Shown one piece after another: positions 8,425 through 12,500 of a stretch of DNA of 12,500 nucleotides. How positions within the stretch are numbered: the stretch's first letter is position 1; every line of letters begins with the position of its first letter. The stretch is from NCBI RefSeq assembly GCF_008831285.2, contig NC_037468.1:397501-410000 (forward strand), in the 5' to 3' direction. The notes beneath the pieces are model-generated. The model did not search any database. It saw only the letters and a list, made by a program, of their open reading frames with translations, and was not told where the DNA came from. The translations under genes and the position numbers were made by a program. This stretch comes from Nymphaea colorata. Its lineage: Eukaryota > Streptophyta > Magnoliopsida > Nymphaeales > Nymphaeaceae.

Positions 8425-11153
8425 GCTCTCATCCTCATCTTTTGGCTGGGTGCAGATGGATTCGGGGAGGGAATGAGTGGAACTTGACCACTCGACTGAA
8501 AGTGAAAGAACTCCATTACTAAATGGAGAGGATCAGTGCTATTCAAATGTCTAACCTACCGATTCCGGTGTTAGGGCTAAGCTAATATGCTGTGCTTGAT
8601 TCCTTTCATTTTTCGGTAGATAGGACTTGTTGGCAATATGCCAAAAGCCTTGGAATGCCACCCGGCTCGAGCCATGAACTGGAGGGAGGACCATCAGAAA
8701 AGAATGCATTGCTCAACTCATCATCTTCTTGGGTGCCATAGGCCAGGAGAGAATCAGTATGAGGCGGTAGCCAGTCCCAGTATAGAGTTGCATCACCACA
8801 TCTCTGATGACCGGATAAGACAAAGTCGGATCAAAACAAGGAATGGATTGAAATCTTGATCGGATGGAGCAGGAACTGCAGTAGACTAGACAGACTGATT
8901 AGAGGAGTAACGACCACCGGTACTGAAATCCATAGGCGGTCGCAATAGATATTAGCCTCTACAGAAAGTTGCCGGATAGGAAAGCCTTTTTCAGGAGCCC
9001 TCCAAAAAGCACCATAAACGAAATGGATCTTCACAAAGAGGCATCAACGTCATCAAGGACCAAAAAATCGAGGATACATTGATTAGCTGAGGAGTGGGGC
9101 CGTCTATCGATCCATTGGGAAGTGAGAAAAAGGTTGAATTTCGTCCTATTCAGTCACGTAAAGGGGAGGGCGATCAAGGAAGAGATAGGAATGACTCACC
9201 CTACCCTTCCTTCTCCCAGTTACTGCCTATAACGAGTGAGTTACCGGGTCAAAAGCATGTGATAGGTTTGGTTTTCTATAGATGCTTTCATGCTTAGCGC
9301 CCTCTTTTCCCGACTAGGAAAGAGCACTTTCTGGCAACAGGATCCACTCGAATCAGTCCTCCAGTATCTCTGGTTTCGGGATCAGATAGGCTTCTTTCCC
9401 CACCCGAGGAGTTGACTTCTCGACCGTCGGCAGCATATTCGACCATTCCATTGATCGGAGGGAACTGGAAGATCTGTCCTATGAAGGTGGGAATGAAAGG
9501 AATGCACCAGCTTCTGCCGATCCTCTCCCGATAGACCCATAGGATTCTCCCATCTATAAAATGCGGAAAGAAGAGTGAGTTATCAACCGCCCGGCCCTAT
9601 TGGAATTGAAAAGGCTTTGAAGTGCTGGTTCATTTAAGTAGAGGGCATTTCAGTAGAGGGGGTCATGTCTCTTTCTTGGCTCGATCTTGCCGACTTTCCA
9701 GTATTGAGTGTTGACAAAAGTGGTCAAGATCTTCTTTCGTCACTTTGACTTCTTCAGTCGACGCACTCCTTGTTCAGCTGTTCTTTCCCCATCAAGTCAA
9801 GAAAGAGGACGGCGTGCAACAGGTCCATGAAGCAACCTCGTTTTGTGGATTCAGATACGGTTCGGCTTCCACGGGGAGGAATGCGTCAGCTGAGAAGTCC
9901 CCACATGGAAAGAAGAGCCATTACCTCAGAGAGAAGGGTCAACGATGATTGAAAGAAAAAAGCCGTTCATTCCGCCCTCCGCATCTTCAAGCACTCCCCC
10001 GCCGCTAGCTATAGTAGGTGCTTACCCAGCGATCTGCGAAAAGCCTTTTTTCTTGACCATTTTGCCTTTCCACTTGCGGAATCGCACGTCGAGCTTGATC
10101 TTTCCAACCTTCCCCTATTTGTTTGATATAATCTATAGTCAGCATATAGATGAAGCTGATCCGATAAGTGAGGCCAGAAAGACGAAGCGAAGGTTAGAAC
10201 AGGAATGAAGTCCTTAGCCCGTTGTGCATTGACAGCCTCTTTCCCTGTCACCTTTTGACGGGCTTTGTTGGATGTGAGCTGGCAGGAATGCAAGCTTTCT
10301 TGACGTTCTCTTCTAATCTAGTCAAGCAGGAAAACCAGACTCCATTCCATACACGGAAATCAGGGAAGGGCCCCCTCAAGGATCCTATGATCTTTATCAA
10401 CTCAGAAGGTAGGGCCGTCACGTCACATCCGAGAAGTCCATGAAGCCTTCCCCTGACTGTCTTATTGGAAGACTAACCGAAATGAAATTCCCGTCCTCAG
10501 TTCCATAGCCGGGGAGATTCATGTAAGCAGATTGAGCTACTGGTCTAGAACTTGTAGACCTATCAGATGTTGAGTCACTCCAAGAGTCTCAATCCACCTT
10601 GACTATAAAGTAGATTGATTGATTGGCTGTTCCGAGCTCCTCATAATGAGAAAACAGACCGGTCGATCAAGATCCTATAAGAAAGCCAGTTGCTAAGGAA
10701 CCATCAATCCGAAATAGTGGAAGGTCCTTGAAAGCCAGTGGAAGTTTCACGGATTGCAAAAAAAGTGGCCTGGGAAGCAAAACGAACTCACATTCGTTTT
10801 GCACCAACATACAAGCTCCTTGTCCCTTCGTTGCAAAGGCTCAAAAACCAGAAGGATTCGTTTTCTGAAAGAAGGTCCTTCGGAGCAACCCTCTCTCTCG
10901 TCCTGGCAGTAGAGAGTGTCTTTCGCATTTGTCATTCTTCCCACGAAAGATTGTTGTGGTGGTCCCTCACATCTTGATCTTGATCTTTCAAAGAGTTCCA
11001 TATGAGACGCTTGCGCTTGCTCGTTGAAAATGAACCGGACGGGTCGCCTATCCGCGTGTTCTGGGGGAAGGAAGGTACCTACGGCGGCTTGTCAGGATCA
11101 GCAGTCATCTGATGGCATAGGCGACAAATGTTTTCCAGAGAAGAGACAAAAAG
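8425..11153. other. Spacer, no gene recognised
   Basis: About 2.7 kb without a supported gene. Open frames are at most 94 codons (10009-10293 minus) and none shows a recognisable motif. No tRNA cloverleaf, intron core or plastid fragment is recognised. The right end (about 11113-11153) is the 3' flank of sdh3, and no clear terminator-like stem-loop is evident there. Confidence 0.5.
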
Positions 11154-11495
11154 CTAATAGCAAAACCAACTATCAAATCGATAGATGTCCAAGAAAGATG
11201 TGAGACGAACAGCAAAATCCCGCCATAAATGACGAACTCCATTACTCATATGATAGCACAGCGCTAAGGTAGTCAGATCGACGGCGCTGAGGATGAACTT
11301 CGGTAAAGACGGCGATGATTGGTAGAAATTCTCATAGGTGAAGCTAATCAAACCCATTTTCGGACAAAGAAGAGGACTAAACAAAACCATAGTGGCTAGG
11401 AAAGCCCCGGAAATTCTATGGGAAATGGGAAACGTCGAAGTGAGCTGTGGCTTATAAATAGTAAGATGAGGTGGTAACGGGCGATTTGTTAACAT
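11154..11495 (-). CDS. sdh3: Succinate dehydrogenase subunit 3 (cytochrome b560 anchor)
   Basis: Membrane anchor of respiratory complex II in the inner mitochondrial membrane. With Sdh4 it holds the catalytic Sdh1/Sdh2 pair and forms the quinone and heme b sites. The product is 113 residues, close to other flowering plant copies. The N-terminus NRPLPPHLTIYKPQLTST (4-21) and SHRISGAFLAT (25-35) are hallmark SdhC sequence; H-R-x-S-G is the conserved quinone-site motif. YHMSNGVRHLWRDF (81-94) holds the conserved histidine region that binds heme. Hydrophobic segments lie at about 30-51 and 65-85. I chose ATG 11495 because homologues begin just before NRP; an upstream in-frame ATG at 11561 lies inside trnP. 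Several Ser/Pro codons in membrane segments (P45, S60-S63, P65: CCG, TCA, TCG, CCG, TCT, CCG) are candidate C-to-U editing sites. trnP ends 25 nt upstream. Confidence 0.93.
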   Translation of the reverse strand: MLTNRPLPPHLTIYKPQLTSTFPISHRISGAFLATMVLFSPLLCPKMGLISFTYENFYQSSPSLPKFILSAVDLTTLALCYHMSNGVRHLWRDFAVRLTSFLDIYRFDSWFCY

Positions 11496-11520
11496 ATGAC
11501 AAGGTGACGCTGACAAAACA

Positions 11521-11595
11521 TCAAGGTGACAGGATTCGAACCTATGGCCCTCTGTACCCAAAACAGATGCGCTGACCAGACTGCGCTACACCTCG
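11521..11595 (-). tRNA. trnP: tRNA-Pro (UGG), native mitochondrial type
   Basis: On the minus strand, the acceptor stem CGAGGTG pairs with CACCTTG (one G/T), followed by discriminator A at 11521. The D-arm contains AGCGCAGTCTGGTCAGCGC. The anticodon stem TCTGT/ACAGA encloses loop TTTGGGT, with anticodon TGG at 11558-11560. The T-arm is AGGTTCGAATCCT. At 75 nt it matches the native plant mitochondrial trnP-UGG and differs from the plastid gene. It lies 52 nt downstream of rrn5 and 25 nt upstream of sdh3, so RNase P and RNase Z cuts at its ends could release the 5S precursor and define the sdh3 mRNA 5' end. Confidence 0.96.
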
Positions 11596-11647
11596 CCTGC
11601 GAGTGTCGGTCTCACACTCTTCTTTTGCTTCTGCTTTTTCATTGATT

Positions 11648-11764
11648 CCCCGGGCTTGGACCATGTCTCCCGAACAATCTCAGTACATATGGCGCAAGAC
11701 GATTCCACAGTTCGAGGTCGGAATGGGATCGGGTGTTTTCACGTCTCACCGTAGTGCCCGGTTT
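11648..11764 (-). rRNA. rrn5: 5S ribosomal RNA, plant mitochondrial
   Basis: Structural RNA of the large mitoribosomal subunit. On the minus strand it begins AAACCGGGCACTACGGTGAG and ends in GGTCCAAGCCCGG. The terminal helix CCGGGC/GCCCGG closes it, and the internal ACACCCGATCCCATTCCGAC is the conserved 5S core. About 117 nt matches the family; the exact ends may be off by one to three bases. The usual partner rrn18, normally just upstream of rrn5 in plant mitochondria, is not in the sequence on that side. Instead a stem-loop repeat fragment lies 87 nt upstream. A CATA-type promoter-like tetramer (minus-strand CATAG, 11776-11780) lies 12 nt before the 5' end, but this short match is weak evidence. 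Confidence 0.94.
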
Positions 11765-11850
11765 GTCTTTCTTTCCTATGGATGAACAAGAAGGAAGCTC
11801 GCGACTATCCTCGCTTCGCAGCTCGCTCCTACAAGTCCACTTCGCTCGTA

Positions 11851-11875
11851 CAAAGCACTCGCAAAGCGTTAGGGA
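11851..11875. repeat. Dispersed stem-loop repeat, fragment 5
   Basis: CAAAGCACTCGCAAAGCGT (11851-11869) is identical to 2488-2506, followed by TAGGGA as in the other copies. Only one arm of the element is present. It sits upstream of rrn5 at the junction with the right-hand repeat block, so it may mark a recombination breakpoint. Confidence 0.8.
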
Positions 11876-11985
11876 CAACTTTGAATGGCATGAATTTCAG
11901 ACCATTTCTGACCATATGGAATGATCTTCACAAAATGATATTGACTCTTTTGTCAGGGTCAGCGGCATACAATTCAATTTGTGAT

Positions 11986-12031
11986 ATGGTCAGCACTTGT
12001 CAGGATTTGTCTGACCTGAATCAGTGACCTT
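11986..12031 (-). repeat. 46-bp inverted repeat, right copy
   Basis: Exact reverse complement of 2262-2307. The sequences beyond it (12032 onward) are reverse complements of minisatellite modules found left of 2262, so the homology continues in patchy form to the window edge. Confidence 0.95.
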
Positions 12032-12296
12032 ATGGAAAGGTCAGGACTAATGAGAATGATTGAGGAATGATTATGGAAGGACAGGACCCTTTTGAAAGGT
12101 CAGGACTCTGAAAGGTCAGGACTAATGAGAATGATTGAGGAAAAGTCAGAACTCACCTTATCAAAAAGGTCAAGACTGTCTTTCAAAGTCAGGACTAACC
12201 TGACCAAAAAGATCAAGACTGTCTTGAAAGATCAGAACTTCTTCTTCTTAAAAGGACAGGACCCTTTTGAAAGGTCAGGACTCATGACAATTGTAT
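12032..12296 (-). repeat. Minisatellite field, inverted copy
   Basis: Modules AAAGGTCAGGACT, AAGGTCAAGACTGTCTT and CTTTCAAAGTCAGGACTAACC are reverse complements of the CTGACC/CTTGACC units at 1360-2260. A local duplication ACTAATGAGAATGATTGAGGA occurs at about 12045-12065 and again at 12120-12140. The 70-codon open frame here (12092-12304) is a repetition artefact. Confidence 0.88.
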
Positions 12297-12415
12297 GCCA
12301 TTAGTACTCACTTGACAAACAAATGCCATTAGTACTCACTTGACAACAAAATGCCATTAGTACTCACTTGACAAACAAATGCCATTAGTACTCACTTGAC
12401 AAACAAATGCCATTT
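12297..12415 (-). repeat. 28-bp tandem array, inverted copy, about 4.2 units
   Basis: GCCATT starts at 12297, 12325, 12353, 12381 and 12409, exactly 28 bp apart. Units read GCCATTAGTACTCACTTGAC then AAACAAAT, the reverse complement of the array at 1255-1355. One unit has ACAACAAAAT in place of ACAAACAAAT with no length change. The array ends in CATTTTCCATCAAC, then further minisatellite modules run to the window edge (12430-12500), where the block is cut off. Confidence 0.92.
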
Positions 12416-12500
12416 TCCATCAACAATGAGTACTCACCTTTTTTGAAAGATCAAGACTATCTTGAAAGATCAGGACTGATTCTTCTGGTCAAGACTGTAT

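Noticed and set aside
11496-11561. Longer sdh3 start giving 135 residues
   Set aside because: The extra 22 codons lie partly in trnP and the spacer, and known Sdh3 proteins begin just before NRPLxPHLTIYKP, which fits the ATG at 11495.
11603-11924. Several short frames on both strands around rrn5
   Set aside because: They overlap the 5S rRNA gene or its flanking repeat and show no protein family features.
12092-12304. 70-codon frame in the right repeat block
   Set aside because: It is the complement of the same minisatellite modules, with no independent coding signal.

Overview
This window looks like mitochondrial DNA of a seed plant, most likely a flowering plant with a large, repeat-rich mitochondrial genome. 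Four genes can be supported. One is a chloroplast-type trnH-GUG near the left end. The other three form a tight minus-strand cluster near the right end: 5S rRNA (rrn5), trnP-UGG and sdh3. A plant-type mitochondrial 5S rRNA next to a mitochondrion-encoded succinate dehydrogenase subunit rules out animal or fungal mtDNA and a plastid genome. The species cannot be fixed from the sequence. Dense short repeats of this kind fit early-diverging angiosperms with highly repetitive mitogenomes, but that is only a guess.

Layout: 1-787 is spacer with trnH at 363-437 (minus). 788-2530 is a repeat block made of a stem-loop repeat, ATACAATTG-type repeats with a nested palindrome (986-1173), a 28-bp tandem array (1255-1355), a field of degenerate CTGACC/CTTGACC units (about 1360-2260), and a second stem-loop repeat. 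2531-7827 is low-gene-density spacer with one perfect hairpin (4288-4335) and one weak proline/glutamine-rich relic. 7828-8424 is a second repeat block. 8425-11153 is spacer. 11154-11764 holds sdh3, trnP and rrn5. From 11851 to the right edge is a third repeat block, and its order and strand are inverted relative to the first.

The three clustered genes lie in transcription order rrn5, trnP, sdh3. The gaps are about 52 and 25 nt, so a common precursor cut at the tRNA ends is plausible. The repeats are the other main signal. The 788-2530 block and the 11851-12500 block are inverted relatives that flank a roughly 9.7-kb segment carrying the gene cluster. Direct repeats link the first and middle blocks. 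Both arrangements could support recombination (inversion, or excision of a subgenomic circle), but no isomer can be shown from one strand. I see no CRISPR array, complete mobile element, group II intron or clear plastid fragment other than trnH.
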